From Ophiothrix spiculata (Eukaryota; Echinodermata; Ophiuroidea; Amphilepidida; Ophiotrichidae): DNA of 28,388 nucleotides. This document shows, one piece after another, positions 22,801 to 28,388 of the stretch. Location of the stretch: assembly GCA_000969725.1 (NCBI GenBank), contig JXSR01S022614.1; one strand, written 5' to 3'. The translations under genes were made by a program, and so were the position numbers. Within the stretch, counting starts at the first letter, position 1. The number at the start of each line of letters is the position of its first letter. The notes beneath the pieces are model-generated. The model made no database searches. It had not been told where the DNA came from and saw only the letters and a list, made by a program, of their open reading frames with translations.

Positions 22801-23205
22801 GTGCTCTTATTTATTCAAAAGAGGTGAAAATTCCTTATATTTTAGTAAATTTGTGTTTTACAAGATATCTGCATGCACACAACATGTAAAACCTTTTTGA
22901 AACGGTGAAGTAACTCTTTATTAATATTCAAACATTTAGGAAAGTTTGAATCAAAGCCTAGGGGCTAGAAAATTCAAATTCACTTAAAAAAATTAATAAC
23001 TTAATTATATTTATCGTGGCAGGTAAGACAGTAAATGTAACTCTTCATTATTCTTTATTTACAGAAAATCAAGGACAAGAAAAAGGAAGAGAAACATAAA
23101 AGAAAAGAGGAAGTTAAAAGGAAAGAGGGACTTAAAATGAAGGAACTGAACAAGAAAGAGGCGCTTAAAAAGAAAGAGAAGCTTAAAAGGAAAGAAAAAA
23201 ACTGA
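10786..23205 (+). CDS. BEN-domain protein, twelve coding exons (join of 10786-10849, 13640-13789, 15333-15767, 16455-16673, 17124-17342, 17947-18087, 18268-18417, 18877-18966, 19646-19806, 20976-21159, 21876-21973, 23065-23205)
   Basis: The joined exons give 683 codons plus TGA with every phase compatible. The start is the first ATG after an in-frame TAA at 10762. In order: a basic N-terminus; a small beta-like module (about 22-71, FYLVEYSSDLRVRV...KGPEYFSACLL) that may be a reader-type fold, not identified; a charged coiled-coil region (72-130); three copies of a basic module containing KKDRAG(K/Q)NGSVAKEKK (exons 3-5); Asp/Ser acidic modules (exons 4-8); a short coiled coil (AKWRARYQAASKELQALKRQ, about 490-515); a BEN domain at about 545-635 (VELTPGSGVYVFPRAID...ARSLLDAFFTGEEI...VSESMVKVHM); and a Lys-rich tail. 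BEN domains bind DNA and act in chromatin and transcription control in the nucleus; poxvirus E5R is a distant relative. The target is unknown. The gene is divergent from a transposase-like gene and could be its DNA-binding partner; this is inference. Confidence 0.87.
10891..11262. mobile_element. Inverted-repeat element (MITE-like), about 370 bp
   Basis: The left arm CCATAGATTTAAAGGGGAGA is mirrored by the right arm (on the other strand CCATAAATTTAAAACGGAGA), continuing into ATAC(A/C)AGGC. A second inverted pair lies inside (AATTGGGGGTAT near 10953 and ATACCCCCAATT near 11169). The element is non-coding. No clean target-site duplication was seen. Confidence 0.65.
11630..11720 (-). mobile_element. 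tRNA-derived SINE-like fragment
   Basis: On the minus strand GGTTCGAGCCC (complement of 11694-11704) matches the tRNA B box. It is followed by a CTTGAGCAAGAAACTTAACT segment (about 11637-11657), which resembles the CTTGGGCAAG-CACTT segment shared by many fish and marine-invertebrate tRNA SINEs. No convincing A box lies upstream, so it is a degraded or partial copy. The exact ends are uncertain. Confidence 0.5.
11953..12065. mobile_element. Partial copy of foldback element seen at 16175-16345
   Basis: It matches the loop and right arm of the palindromic element inside the insertion at 15972-16345: CGTAATGGGCACCCCCTGCG, then AATAATGTACGCCCATCCAT, TATGAGACGATAG and ATTTTATTCTCTAATT. It has about a dozen extra bases (GATGACAG region) and a few substitutions. 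The left arm is missing. Both copies end at CTCTAATT. Confidence 0.75.
12130..12396. repeat. Diverged two-copy direct repeat
   Basis: Copy 1 (about 12130-12262) and copy 2 (about 12301-12396) share GGCTCCATTGA, GTTAATTTT-TGCCAA-TTTT, GAAGTCTCAT/GGAGTCTCAT, ACTCGCA and CATGAAAAATGT(A/G)GGAAATG. Copy 1 is longer because of insertions. No coding content. Confidence 0.7.
13332..13409. repeat. CA/AC microsatellite pair
   Basis: Two (CA)n tracts, about 13332-13352 and 13386-13409, separated by CCCTCACATAATT and a C-rich stretch. Length-variable repeats in intron 1 of the BEN gene. Confidence 0.9.
13640..13789 (+). CDS. BEN gene, coding exon 2 (unidentified small domain)
   Basis: Acceptor CTATAACAG, donor GTCAC|GTAAGT; 150 bp, phase 1 at both ends. 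It encodes residues 22-71, beginning DFYLVEYSSDLRVRVCRED and ending FSACLLKKS. The pattern of beta-like hydrophobic strands and a KG-x-x-YF-x-A motif resembles small barrel modules at the N-terminus of some invertebrate BEN proteins, but the domain is not firmly recognised. Confidence 0.82.
14027..14198. mobile_element. MITE with GTGGTGCTCTGGCA termini
   Basis: The 172-bp element has inverted arms of about 35 bp: GTGGTGCTCTGGCATAATGA then GCGGAAAGTCGCGAT on the left, matched on the right with three or so changes. The direct sequence ATTTACGGGTTTT lies on both sides (about 14000 and 14201), though not directly abutting on the left. Confidence 0.75.
14371..14490. mobile_element. Near-complete palindrome (120 bp) MITE
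   Basis: The left arm ATATATTGAC...CAGATCTCTGGATTAAAAC-TATGGTCC pairs with the right arm (other strand ATATACTGACTTGAAGATCT then CTGGTTAAAACTACGGACC). The centre is at about 14428. It could form a strong hairpin in RNA from intron 2. Confidence 0.72.
14751..14940. mobile_element. MITE with AGTCAGTCATCC termini
   Basis: The 190-bp element has inverted arms of about 35 bp: AGTCAGTCATCCAGTTTCAA then ATTGGAGACCAAA. On the right, other strand, the only early difference is C for A at position 13. The interior has TTTCCATTTT and AAAATGGAAA as an inner inverted pair. No clear target duplication. Confidence 0.78.
15333..15767 (+). CDS. BEN gene, coding exon 3 (coiled coil plus first basic module)
   Basis: The acceptor TTCTCTAG is used; the alternative AG two bases on would hit a stop within 12 codons. 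435 bp, phase 1-1. The first part (NKDELLRLQIAREKENKIRQ...) is a likely coiled coil, then acidic (DSSDEEED...). The last third, from ERNSG to EDDEG, is the founder copy of the module repeated in exons 4 and 5, with donor GAAG|GTATGT. Confidence 0.85.
15768..16454 (+). other. Intron 3 of BEN gene, carrying a 374-bp insertion
   Basis: GTATGT to CTCATCAG. Most of it is homologous to the intron after exon 4 (16674-17123), with the insertion at 15972-16345 as the main difference and a smaller segment absent after the GTTACATGCATC stretch. Confidence 0.75.
15972..16345. mobile_element. 374-bp composite insertion with foldback arm, AATT duplicated at the site
   Basis: The paralogous intron copy at 17016-17030 shows the empty site GGAGAATTAATCC; here the sequence reads GGAGAATT, insert, AATTAATCC. 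So 4 bp (AATT, 15968-15971 and 16346-16349) flank the insert. The left part begins CTTAGTCACTGAG and is closed by the inverse GTGACTAAG near 16165-16173. The right part (16175-16345) is a palindrome with arms of about 80 bp and centre near 16260. A partial copy of the palindrome lies at 11953-12065. Confidence 0.75.
16455..16673 (+). CDS. BEN gene, coding exon 4 (duplicated chimeric exon, copy A)
   Basis: Acceptor CTCATCAG, donor GAAG|GTATGT; 219 bp, phase 1-1. The first third (DLSSNDDDDDKEFS) resembles the start of exon 6, while the rest (VERNSGTGKAGEI...TIAVEDDEG) resembles the end of exon 3. By eye it differs from exon 5 at six bases. Confidence 0.85.
16674..17123 (+). other. Intron 4 of BEN gene
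   Basis: 450 bp, GTATGT to CTCATCAG, the uninterrupted version of intron 3 and the reference empty site for the insertion at 15972. Confidence 0.75.
17124..17342 (+). CDS. BEN gene, coding exon 5 (duplicated chimeric exon, copy B)
   Basis: Exactly 669 bp downstream of exon 4 and the same length. Protein differences from exon 4 are L to P, G to E, A to V and A to T. Donor and acceptor are conserved. The near-identity points to a recent duplication, or an allelic copy misplaced in the assembly. Confidence 0.83.
17604..17881. mobile_element. MITE with CTGTA/TACAG ends, interrupted by 50-N assembly gap
   Basis: Flanked by TA (17602-17603 and 17882-17883). The left end is CTGTATAAGTGG and the right end TTGGCGTTTACAG. 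The interior is rich in GCGAAAAT(A) in both orientations, like the element at 3733-3937. Positions 17623-17672 are N, so the true length is unknown. It lies just upstream of the conserved acceptor region of exon 6. Confidence 0.62.
17623..17672. other. Assembly gap (50 N)
   Basis: Exactly 50 N, probably a placeholder length. It falls in an intron near a tandem duplication and a repeat element, so the local copy number of the duplicated unit could be wrong. Confidence 0.95.
17947..18087 (+). CDS. BEN gene, coding exon 6
   Basis: Acceptor CCCATCAG, donor CTAG|GTATGT; 141 bp, phase 1-1. Starts DPSSDDDDEDFS, then MVKPYFSSEKFQQIPLIEKR and RMKNVKELYEKRVGL. The intron just upstream and the first coding bases are homologous to those of exons 4 and 5. 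Confidence 0.82.
18268..18417 (+). CDS. BEN gene, coding exon 7
   Basis: Acceptor TTATTTCAG, donor AGTG|GTAAGA; 150 bp, phase 1-1. Encodes ELGTVVPPLFMTRDVSIND then an acidic Ser/Glu tract (DDSSSSESEEEW) and a basic patch PSPKKAKIS that may be a nuclear localisation signal. Confidence 0.82.
18877..18966 (+). CDS. BEN gene, coding exon 8
   Basis: Acceptor TTTTGACAG, 90 bp, phase 1-1. Encodes DVSSKEDTSSEDESKEVPTT then STSCKEANTG. The donor at 18967 (GGTG|GTAAGA) is preferred; an alternative GT three bases upstream (18964) would keep the same frame. The D-x-SS-acidic start echoes exons 4-6. Confidence 0.75.
19646..19806 (+). CDS. BEN gene, coding exon 9 (coiled coil)
   Basis: Acceptor TATTTTCAG, donor TAAG|GTAAGA; phase 1 to 0. 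It encodes AKWRARYQAASKELQALKRQ and continues to VLPSAVAKEYK. A short coiled coil just before the BEN domain is usual in BEN proteins and may mediate dimerisation. Confidence 0.84.
19807..20975 (+). other. Intron 9 of BEN gene with a compositionally distinct block
   Basis: GTAAGA to ATGTTTCAG. Roughly 19990-20660 is richer in GACG, CAAC and ACGAC words and less AT-rich than its surroundings, which suggests an inserted, degraded element. No terminal repeats or protein similarity could be made out. Confidence 0.5.
20976..21159 (+). CDS. BEN gene, coding exon 10 (BEN domain, first part)
   Basis: Acceptor ATGTTTCAG, donor ACTG|GTAAGT. It encodes MVELTPGSGVYVFPRAIDMA, then KTYSKMARSLLDAFFTGEEI and LTMGSLKKVDKRIVDSIT. 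The VEL-x-PGSGV-x-V start and A-x-x-LLDA-x-F are BEN-domain landmarks. Confidence 0.88.
21160..21875 (+). other. Intron 10 of BEN gene
   Basis: About 716 bp; it holds the CTAGTCCGA-rich inverted-repeat element (21401-21606) and otherwise nothing recognised. Confidence 0.68.
21401..21606. mobile_element. MITE-like element built on CGCTAGTCCGAA repeats
   Basis: GC(A/G)CTAGTC(C/T)GA occurs three times on the plus strand (about 21408, 21436, 21485) and its inverse CGGACTAGCGC or similar at least twice (about 21513, 21546), with a final CGGACTAGG at 21597-21605. The outer parts form an imperfect palindrome. It lies in intron 10 of the BEN gene. Confidence 0.65.
21876..21973 (+). CDS. BEN gene, coding exon 11 (BEN domain, last part)
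   Basis: Acceptor TGTTTACAG, donor CGAG|GTAAAT. It encodes AFVAANHEVSESMVKVHMRY then KFTGKTAYDRHAE. The V-SES-x-V/L-x-x helix near the C-terminus of the domain is typical of BEN. Confidence 0.85.
22205..22271. repeat. Two-copy direct repeat CCCGAYGAGCCGG
   Basis: CCCGACGAGCCGGTATGCTA at 22205 and CCCGATGAGCCGGAATACCA at 22249, each followed by GCT (period 44). The C+G-rich units stand out in an AT-rich intron. Confidence 0.7.
22401..22798. mobile_element. hAT-like MITE with 8-bp target duplication
   Basis: A 398-bp element flanked by GTGTGCTC (22393-22400 and 22799-22806). The ends are CAAGGAAGATATATAGGGGA on the left and CTAGGAAGTTATATAGGGGA read from the right, continuing as a looser inverted repeat (GGTTTTCTCTGCCA versus GCTTTCTCCGCCAT). 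No transposase frame. An AAGATGGCGG motif lies near its right end. Confidence 0.82.
23065..23205 (+). CDS. BEN gene, coding exon 12 (lysine-rich tail and stop)
   Basis: Acceptor TATTTACAG; 46 codons then TGA. The tail is an imperfect repeat of about seven residues built on K-R/K-K-E-x-L-K, highly basic and helical. It could bind nucleic acid or act as a nuclear signal. Low complexity limits certainty, but the phase fits exon 11 and a stop follows. Confidence 0.78.
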   Translation, partial: KIKDKKKEEKHKRKEEVKRKEGLKMKELNKKEALKKKEKLKRKEKN

Positions 23206-23268
23206 ATGACCAGAAAAAAGGCAAGGAATAATGTGTATGGGTTTTTTGTTAAATTTTAGGAAAGTTTT

Positions 23269-23274
23269 ATTAAA
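23269..23274 (+). terminator. Candidate polyadenylation signal ATTAAA of BEN gene
   Basis: ATTAAA begins 64 bp after the TGA stop of the BEN gene and is followed by T-rich sequence. ATTAAA is the commonest variant of AATAAA. Transcript ends are unknown. Confidence 0.4.
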
Positions 23275-23325
23275 GTTTAGTTTTGTAGCTTTTAAATGTA
23301 ATCTTTACTTATATTTGTATATACT

Positions 23326-23894
23326 CAGGGTTCCCAGCCCATTAGGCCAAAAAAAAACAAAAAAACTCTGTCTCAGCTTACCTTATCAAAACCCTAAGCG
23401 CTATGCGTTTTTTTGTTTTTCATTTTTGTTAGTAAAAAAGGCTACGGGGATGCAAAAATACCCCTTTTTTATTGCACTTTTCGACCACTTTTTTTTTTGC
23501 AGCCATTTATTTAACTCTTTTCCATTAGTAGGTAAAAAAGATGAAAAAAACCTGAAAATCTCTCAAAAACCTTTAAAAAAAAAAAAGAAATGCGCTAAAT
23601 TTGGATTTTTAAAAGCTATGTGCCGGAAGCTGAGACTATTTTTTTGTTGTTGTTGGCCTTAGGGATTTTTTTAAACTTTTTTCCAGTCAGTGAAAAGTCA
23701 GAATTTTGATTTGCCCAAAAGTCAAAAGTAGTATATCAGATTTTAATGCATATGAAAAAAAAAGCGTTGATAGATTCACCGAAATGTAACCTTCGGTGAA
23801 TTCAGCATTTGATCTTGACTGAATTACCAGAAAATTTACAGATTTCATCAGGAAAGTCAGCAAATTTTGTTTTCTCAAAATACTGGGAATCCTG
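23326..23894. mobile_element. Non-autonomous element with CAGGRTTCCCAG ends
   Basis: The left end CAGGGTTCCCAG (23326) and the right end on the other strand CAGGATTCCCAG (to 23894) are inverted. A second, inner inverted pair spans about 23340-23385 and 23625-23665 (AGGCCAA, A-rich, CTCAGCTT). ATACT occurs next to both ends. The CAGGG start suggests hAT, but a full 8-bp duplication is not seen. The 143-codon plus frame inside it is Phe/Lys-rich low complexity and not a gene. Confidence 0.6.
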
Positions 23895-23901
23895 ATACTG
23901 T

Positions 23902-24090
23902 TATAAAATTGGATAGATTGAGCCCATATTTATTGGTCGAGCTATGAGTTGCAAAAATATGGGTCGAGCCCAATATTTTAAAACTCATAGCGAGACCAAT
24001 AAATATGGGACAAAAATCATCCAATTTTATCATTATTATGCTCAGGATCCAAGTTTTTCCACACTTGGATCCTTCAAAGCATAATAATGT
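23902..24090. repeat. Two adjacent, nested hairpins
   Basis: Hairpin 1 (about 23902-24030): ATAAAATTGGAT, CCCATATTTATTGGTC and GCTATGAGTT are matched in inverse order, with an inner pair AATAT(T)GGG around a TCGAGCCC loop. Hairpin 2 (about 24030-24090): CATTATTATGCT and GATCCAAGT are mirrored by ACTTGGATC and AGCATAATAATG. Both are strong foldbacks; hairpin 2 starts where hairpin 1 ends. Confidence 0.75.
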
Positions 24091-25009
24091 AATAACATGT
24101 GTGCTTTCCATATCCCTGTTATATCCTGCAAGGAATGTGAAAGAAAAGCCACAATTGTTGCGATGTAAGCCACGGCTATCTTAAGCGTAATATGCACATT
24201 GACATTCCCCACATCTTTTGTCGCCAATGAACGAATTAACCACCAAATTTCTCCTCATAAAGCACGAGTTTCCTTAAAATGATATTCTAGATCTGTATTT
24301 ATTTGCTTGTATCCCGTATTCATTCCAATAATTGTCCATTCCCCAATAAGCGCCCACCCAATATTTTTGGGTGAAATTTTTAAATAATAAGTTGCACTTA
24401 GTGAGTTCTTACCATGCATTTGAGGGAACTCTATTTAAATAGAGTGTTTTTTCTTTTCATTTTATTGAGGTTATGTGGCATCTAGGGCAGTTTCTTGCTT
24501 TGAAAAGGGTTTGTTTGTACACAGAATTTATCCTATCAGTTTCGAAAATAAGAGCCCATGGGAAATTACTTTGTTAAGGGCCTTGGTCGGCTATTTGAAT
24601 GAATACGGTCGTCGGTAATGAAGCTAGTGACATAACTTTGTTGGTACTGAACTGCATGTAGGCATAGCTAGTACACGTCTTCATTTAGGGGGTATAAGCT
24701 TCATACACAATTTGTGTCTTTATTTTTAGCATTTTTAAATACCTGAGAAATTTTCTGTTTTTTAAACACACACACACACAAAATAATAAATTGGCCAAAG
24801 AACATTCAAAAAGATGATAATGATGAAATGCATGTGGGATTTGTTACAGACCAGTGGTGTACGTAACAGACAGGGGTTGAAAGAGGCAAAATTTGGGAAG
24901 AGCAGGACAATTAATTGTAACGAAAAAAAACCAAGAATTTGCCCCCTCTGATAAAGAGCTATTATGCCACTGTTCATAATTTGCCATAATTATCAACTAG
25001 ATTGTAATT
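24091..25009. other. Intergenic, no gene seen; AC microsatellite at 24765-24781
   Basis: AT-rich sequence without a credible coding frame. A short (AC)n tract lies at 24765-24781. Confidence 0.6.
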
Positions 25010-26250
25010 AACGTTTACTTATTTTTTTATTCTTGTATACCGTATTTAACATGTGTGCTCTCACAAGTTGAGTGATCAAAATCAGGTGGCAGAACATGTG
25101 TAGAGTATTTTCTAGTTTCAAAATTTGTTATTTTTCAACTGGGTCACCAAAAGTCAGCCATTTTTTTGTTTTTATGTATTATATAAAATATCCCAAACCT
25201 CCAAATGGGTTGCAATCACATGAGAAGCCCCATTCTAGACATGTACTAGTTCATACACAGAAGCTAACTCTAGATGTTAATATGTAGATAGTAATCAATT
25301 TTACTTATTTTTGTATTCTAATCAATTTTACTTATTTTTGTATTCTTGTACATTGTATGTATTGTACCATAATAACATGTGTGCTCTCACAACTTAACTT
25401 AAGTGATATAACAAATCTAGTATTAACTAAAAAGATTCCTTGCCATGTTAATGTAGTACTTTATAAACTCAGGTTGTATAACTCGATCAGGTGGTGCTAA
25501 AACTAAGAATGTTGACTCCATGTAACATAATAATCTAGTAGGTAACTAAAAAAGATTCCTTATTTTAACATGTTAATGTAGTATTTTATAAACTCAGGTG
25601 GTGCTAAAACTAACATGTAAAGGTGATATATAACTAAAGTGGTGCTGAACTACATGTTGCACATTTTATGGGTGTGACTTTGGTCTTATTTTTGTATTCT
25701 TGTATATGTATGTACTTCTATAATATGTGTGCTCTCATAACTTATACAGGGGATTTTAGCCACCCAGAGCCACTCTGGCAATTGTTACTGGTGGCCACTG
25801 TGGTAGATGCCAGATAAGTGGACATTATAAAAACGAGCCACCTGGGGCCATTCTGGCAATTGCCACAGTGGACCAGAGTGGCAGATTTTAGAATTGCTCT
25901 GATAGGTTAATGATTGCATGCTAGCCTGTCCCAATAATAACATGTTAGGTGTGGCCATGGTGACGGTCATCCACCAAGCTTGCCAAAAATTGCAATCAAG
26001 AGTGCTCAATTCTAAAATCTGCTATTTTGGTCCACTCTGGTAATTACCATAATTTGCCCCACAGATGTCTCCTTTCTCTAGTGTCCACTCTGGTATCTGC
26101 CGGTTGACTTAAATCCCCTATGTAAGTAGCAACTACAAAGGTTTCCTTAATTTTAACATGTTAATGTAGAATATTTTATAAACTCATGTTGTATAACTCA
26201 GGTGGTGCTAAAACTAAGAATATTTACTACATGTATATTGATTTATATAC
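25010..26250. repeat. Diverged tandem block of 200-350-bp units
   Basis: Recurring segments in the same order: CTTATTTTTGTATTCTTGTA (about 25019, 25305, 25330, 25687), ACATGTGTGCTCTCACAA (about 25050, 25376, 25724), GATTCCTT-TTAACATGTTAA (about 25433, 25553, 26150) and ACTCAGGTGGTGCTAAAACT (25489, 25593, 26197, with gaps). One copy is split by the MITE at 25747-26120. Non-coding. Confidence 0.7.
25747..26120. mobile_element. MITE with CAGGGGATTT / AAATCCCCTA ends
   Basis: The 374-bp element has inverted ends (AGGGGATTTTAG and, from the right, AGGGGATTTAAG), plus inner inverted pairs: CAGATTTTAGAATTG-TCT with its inverse around 25883 and 26008, and GGACCAGAGTGG with CCACTCTGGTCC-like sequence. 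It interrupts a tandem unit of the surrounding block. No clean target duplication was found. Confidence 0.68.
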
Positions 26251-26949
26251 AATGAAGGTTATCTGAACTAGATGTTATGCTTTTTATGGTCTGCACAACA
26301 TTTAACATAGAACAACTGTAGAATGGTTTAACCAAAAGTTTATGAGGTTGGCCATAAACCTTGAATGTTAAAAGACGATCATAAAATGTACACAGGAAAT
26401 TGTATATTCTAGACACAGTTGGCGCAGTAGCTCTGTATGTTGATTGATAAAGTAGCTCAATACTCTATATATTCAGCGTTCATGGAGGATGCTCATTAGG
26501 ACACGTTATACTCAGGAAAATTTAAAGAACTGCTTATAATTCATTGTAACTTTAACTTCAGGTATAATATATGTACGTAAATGCTATCTTTGCTTTTATT
26601 AATAAATTGTAAAATGTATGTTTTGCTGTTTATTGTCACTTTTATAAACCAATTTGTACATGTATGTACACTGAATTAGACCTGTGATATTAATAACATT
26701 AATTGTACATGTCAAAGTGATGTCCACAACTGATATTATATGATCAAAAGATATCAAACATTGGCACACGCTTTAAATCTTTCACACTTCGATATCAAAG
26801 CAAATTATGTCATTAGTACACAGGTGATGCATGACGGTGCTATTTTTTGAGTGATTGTCTGTTTTGAAGCAAGAGAAGAGCTACTTTTGTAACAAATTTG
26901 GTACAAGAGAATGAAATGGTTGGCAAGAAAAAATACTGACATTCAAGCA
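26251..26949. other. Intergenic, no gene seen
   Basis: About 700 bp of AT-rich sequence between the diverged tandem block and the satellite, without a recognised feature. Confidence 0.55.
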
Positions 26950-28388
26950 GTATATGGATAATGGTGAGTGTATTTGACATATTGTCATCACAATAGGTTG
27001 GTAAAACAACACATGGCCTATAGGCTTGATGATTAGTGCTTCTGATAGATATACAGGTGCTGGTTTACCTAAACATTTTGACATAAGTTTGATGTAACAT
27101 CAGAGTGAGCAGGTTGGCCAAGTATTTGACACAGTTTTGACATATAGCAAACCAATGGCAAACAGTGATGATTTTTGACACAACCGACACTAATCTGGTT
27201 TGGCTATAAATTTGACATAGTTTTGACATAGCAAAGCAATGAGGCAAATGGTGAGTGGATTTGACATAGTTTTGACACAATCTGGTTTGGCTGTAAATTT
27301 GACATAGTTTTGACACAACTGATACTAAACTGGTTTGGCCATAAATTTGACATAGTTTTGACATAGCAAAGCAATGAGGCAAACGGTGAGTGGATTTGAC
27401 ATAGTTTTGACACAACCGATACTAATCTGGTTTGGCTATAAATTTGACATAGTTTTGACACAACTGATACTAAACTGGTTTGGCTATAAATTTGACATAG
27501 TTTTGACATAGCAAAGCAATGAGGCAAATGGTGAGTGGATTTGACATAGTTTTGACACAATCTGGTTTGGCTGTAAATTTGACATAGTTTTGACACAACT
27601 GATACTAAACTGGTTTGGCCATAAATTTGACATAGTTTTGACATAGCAAAGCAATGAGGCAAACGGTGAGTGGATTTGACATAGTTTTGACACAACTGAT
27701 GCTAATCTGGTTTGGCTATAAATTTGACATAGTTTTGACACAACTGATACTAAACTGGTTTGGCTATAAATTTGACATAGTTTTGACACAACTGATACTA
27801 TAAACTGGTTTGGCCATAAATTTGACATAGTTTTGACATAGCAAAGCGATGAGGCAGATGGTGAGTGGATTTGACATAGTTTTGACACAACTGATACTAA
27901 TCTGGTTTGGCTATAAATTTGACATAGTTTTGACACAATCTGGTTTGGCTATAATTTGACATAGTTTTGACATATAACTGATGTACTTTCTGGTTTGGCC
28001 ATAAATTTGACATAGTTTTGACATAGCTAAGCAATGAGGCAAATGGTGAGTGGATTTGACATAGTTTTGACACAACTGATACTAATCTGGTTTGGCTATA
28101 AATTTGACATAGTTTTGACATAGTAAAGCAATGAGGCAAATGGTGAGTGGATTTGACATAGTTTTGACACAAATGTGTGAAGTGGGACCGTCATTTGACA
28201 CAATTTTGACATATTAATAGTACAAATTTGACGTAGTAAAAAAATGTGTGAATTGGGACCATTATTTGACATAGTTTTGACACAGTTTTGACATAGTACA
28301 AATTTGACATACCTTTGACGTAGCAAAAAATGTGTGAATTGGGACCATTATTTGACGCAATTTTGACATAGTATAAATTTGACATACA
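26950..28388. repeat. Satellite/minisatellite array with TTTGACATAGTTTTGACA core
   Basis: The core TTTGACATAGTTTTGACA recurs roughly every 45-50 bp, with three recurring linkers: type A (CAACTGATACTAAACTGG, TTTGGC), type B (TAGCAAAGCAATGAGGC, GGTGAGTGG) and, toward the right edge, type C (AAATGTGTGAATTGGGACC). A six-core higher-order unit of 280 bp is present twice (27241-27520 and 27521-27800) with only a few differences. The left margin (26950-27200) is degenerate; the right end runs off the window. Long minus-strand frames here are a by-product of the repeat. Confidence 0.9.

Larger units (their letters stand above)
21974..23064 (+). other. Intron 11 of BEN gene with hAT MITE
   Basis: GTAAAT to TATTTACAG. 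It contains a 44-bp-period direct repeat (22205-22271) and a hAT-like MITE (22401-22798); the rest is AT-rich. Confidence 0.7.

Noticed and set aside
23231-23662. 143-codon plus-strand frame rich in Phe, Lys and Leu
   Set aside because: Made by poly-T and poly-A tracts inside an inverted-repeat element; no domain or codon structure.
27065-28385. Several overlapping minus-strand frames of 64-163 codons with a repeating CQNYVKSTH / KLCQIYSQT pattern
   Set aside because: They are translations of the satellite array; the same protein pattern appears in different frames, follows the repeat unit exactly, and has no start context or domain.
26950-28388. Direct repeats with spacers, resembling a CRISPR array
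   Set aside because: The spacers are not unique: three linker types recur many times and the repeats vary. The genes have spliceosomal introns, so this is eukaryotic satellite DNA.
1-28388. Maverick/Polinton or retrotransposon content
   Set aside because: No integrase, polymerase, capsid or reverse-transcriptase motif was seen in any frame.

Overview
This is eukaryotic DNA, AT-rich and low in gene density. It has two multi-exon genes with GT-AG introns, a 50-base assembly gap (17623-17672), and many short inverted-repeat transposon remnants and tandem repeats. The frequent TACATGTA-type oligomers, the repeat types and the protein families suggest a marine invertebrate such as an echinoderm, mollusc or lancelet. 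The species cannot be told from the sequence alone.

Layout. Positions 1-4208 hold no gene. They contain a 50-bp tandem repeat at the very edge (1-100) and several MITE-like elements. A gene on the minus strand (9906 down to 4209, four exons, 929 codons plus stop) encodes a TNP2/CACTA-type DDE transposase-like protein. All splice phases agree and the reading frame is unbroken. After an 879-bp head-to-head intergenic region, a gene on the plus strand (10786-23205, twelve coding exons, 683 codons plus stop) encodes a nuclear-type BEN-domain protein. It has acidic/basic low-complexity modules, a short coiled coil, a C-terminal BEN domain and a lysine-rich tail. Inside this gene a 669-bp tandem duplication has made two near-identical extra exons. 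Positions 23206-28388 hold no gene: an inverted-repeat element, nested hairpins, diverged tandem blocks interrupted by a MITE, and a satellite array (about 26950-28388) that runs off the window.

The most interesting reading is that the two divergent genes belong together. Plant CACTA transposons pair a DDE transposase (TNPD) with a DNA-binding protein (TNPA) that recognises subterminal repeats. Here a TNP2-type transposase lies head-to-head with a protein carrying a DNA-binding BEN domain, and the window is bounded on both sides by related TGTCAAA-containing repeat arrays in opposite orientation. This fits a very large two-gene transposon with subterminal arrays, or a domesticated derivative of one. 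No terminal inverted repeat or target-site duplication for such an element is visible, so this remains a hypothesis. Exon boundaries come from manual reading of splice sites and phases; identities come from recognised motifs, not from a database search.
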